Assembly (NCBI GenBank): GCA_030700155.1
Contig: JAUYJU010000029.1
Location: 1-40,727 of the forward strand
Reading direction: 5' to 3'
Source: Candidatus Nanoarchaeia archaeon
Lineage (GTDB): Archaea; Nanobdellota; Nanobdellia; SCGC-AAA011-G17; JAUYJU01
Length of the DNA: 40,727 nucleotides
Shown: in pieces, positions 40,229 through 40,727 of the stretch
Position numbering within the stretch: the first letter of the stretch is position 1
Layout of the letters: every line of letters starts with the position of its first letter
Translations under genes and position numbers: made by a program
The notes under the pieces: model-generated
Database searches by the model: none
Told to the model about the DNA's origin: nothing
Seen by the model: only the letters and a program-made list of their open reading frames with translations

Positions 40229-40727
40229 TTAGATATCTATATTTTTAACGTCTTTAGCGTGTTCTTCTATAAATTTTCTTCTTGGTTCGACTTGTTCTCC
40301 CATAAGTATATTGAAAATCTCATCTGCTTGGACCGCATCATAAATAGTTACTCTTTTTAGAGTTCTTGTGGCTGGATCCATAGTTGTTTCCCATAATTGA
40401 TCTGGATTCATTTCTCCTAAACCTTTAAACCTCTGAATTAAAATATTATCTGAACCTATTTCAGAAAGAACTTTTTGTTTTTCTTCTTCATTTGCAACAT
40501 AATAAGTATTTTTATTTTTTACAATTTTATATAATGGCGGTTGTGCTATATACAAGTGACCTGCTTCTATAACCCGGCGCATATGCCTATAGAAAAAAGT
40601 CAGCAATAAGGTGTTGATGTGATTTCCATCGGTGTCAGCATCACATAACAAAATTATTTTGTGGTATCTGGCTTTGCTCATATCAATTTCTGCTCCAAAT
40701 CCAACACCAAGTGCAGAAATCATTGTA
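40229..40727 (-). CDS. gyrB: DNA gyrase subunit B, C-terminal part (5' partial)
   Basis: The frame is open at the window edge; the M at 40723 is internal (ALGVGFG follows). [26 protein letters not shown] contains the TOPRIM DxD metal site and [26 protein letters not shown] is the GyrB C-terminal hallmark. The end ([14 protein letters not shown]) matches bacterial GyrB. The ATPase domain lies outside. It is immediately upstream of gyrA in one operon. ParE is excluded by the gyrase-type GyrA partner. Confidence 0.96.
   Translation of the reverse strand, partial: TMISALGVGFGAEIDMSKARYHKIILLCDADTDGNHINTLLLTFFYRHMRRVIEAGHLYIAQPPLYKIVKNKNTYYVANEEEKQKVLSEIGSDNILIQRFKGLGEMNPDQLWETTMDPATRTLKRVTIYDAVQADEIFNILMGEQVEPRRKFIEEHAKDVKNIDI

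Noticed and set aside
1-40727. CRISPR array, insertion sequence or prophage
   Set aside because: No regularly spaced repeats, transposase, integrase or phage structural genes were seen; the LAGLIDADG element is an intein inside gyrA.

Overview
The window is about 40.7 kb of AT-rich DNA from an archaeon, most likely a DPANN lineage of the Woesearchaeales/Pacearchaeales kind. Archaeal signatures include aIF5B, aIF2-gamma, the ribosomal proteins L7Ae, S28e, L24e and S6e, archaeal-type GluRS, pyruvoyl-dependent arginine decarboxylase, PhoU with an AbrB-like N-terminus, and TATA boxes about 25 bp before many (often leaderless) starts. Bacterial-looking genes sit among them: GyrA/GyrB, signal peptidase II and a NifS/SUF system. 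The lineage call is inferred from gene content only. I saw no rRNA, tRNA, CRISPR array or insertion sequence.

Layout. 1-3811: the 3' part of PEP synthase, a VapBC-type toxin-antitoxin pair, a 44-aa orphan antitoxin-like gene, a gene-poor stretch with two promoter-plus-hairpin units (candidate small RNA and structured leader), a 47-aa zinc ribbon and a metallophosphoesterase. 3813-7345 (minus): winged-HTH, five-TM membrane protein, nucleotidyltransferase-HEPN protein, and a TIM-barrel protein with a large helical insertion. 7395-14668 (minus): one long Fe-S assembly operon, sufB-sufD-sufS-sufU-sufC-sufT-HTH regulator-nifS-iscA-DUF2203, almost every junction overlapping, with a 7+7 bp palindrome against its TATA box. 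14751-17395: superoxide dismutase, a DUF4258/DUF2283 pair, small membrane proteins, DUF4346, a ferredoxin and an HTH gene. 17426-22698: zinc ribbon plus 469-aa unknown, LspA, an Ofd1/Tpa1-like prolyl hydroxylase split into catalytic and degenerate halves, membrane protein, NIP7-like pre-PUA protein and cis-prenyltransferase. 22699-26686: receiver domain, GluRS, arginine decarboxylase and two unknowns.

26797-28547 is a ribosomal operon (L7Ae-S28e-L24e-NDK, then Hsp20). 28544-28927 (minus) holds three tiny genes absent from the ORF track, divergent from an AbrB-PhoU regulator at 29056 that is followed by a 510-aa protein resembling a divergent APH-fold kinase. 31676-36528 is a translation operon (aIF5B-unknown-S6e-aIF2gamma) ending in a metallophosphoesterase interrupted by an in-frame TAG. 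36529-40727 (minus) is gyrB(partial)-gyrA, with gyrA carrying a 435-aa LAGLIDADG intein directly after the catalytic tyrosine.

Together the genes describe a small-genome archaeon that makes Fe-S clusters with an unusually full SUF set next to superoxide dismutase, and that carries an O2-dependent 2-oxoglutarate oxygenase, so some oxygen exposure is likely. The most rewarding targets are the amber-interrupted phosphoesterase, the split prolyl hydroxylase, the SUF-linked HTH regulator and its palindrome, the tiny-protein operon, the APH-like protein and the promoter-hairpin units at 2.4-2.64 kb.
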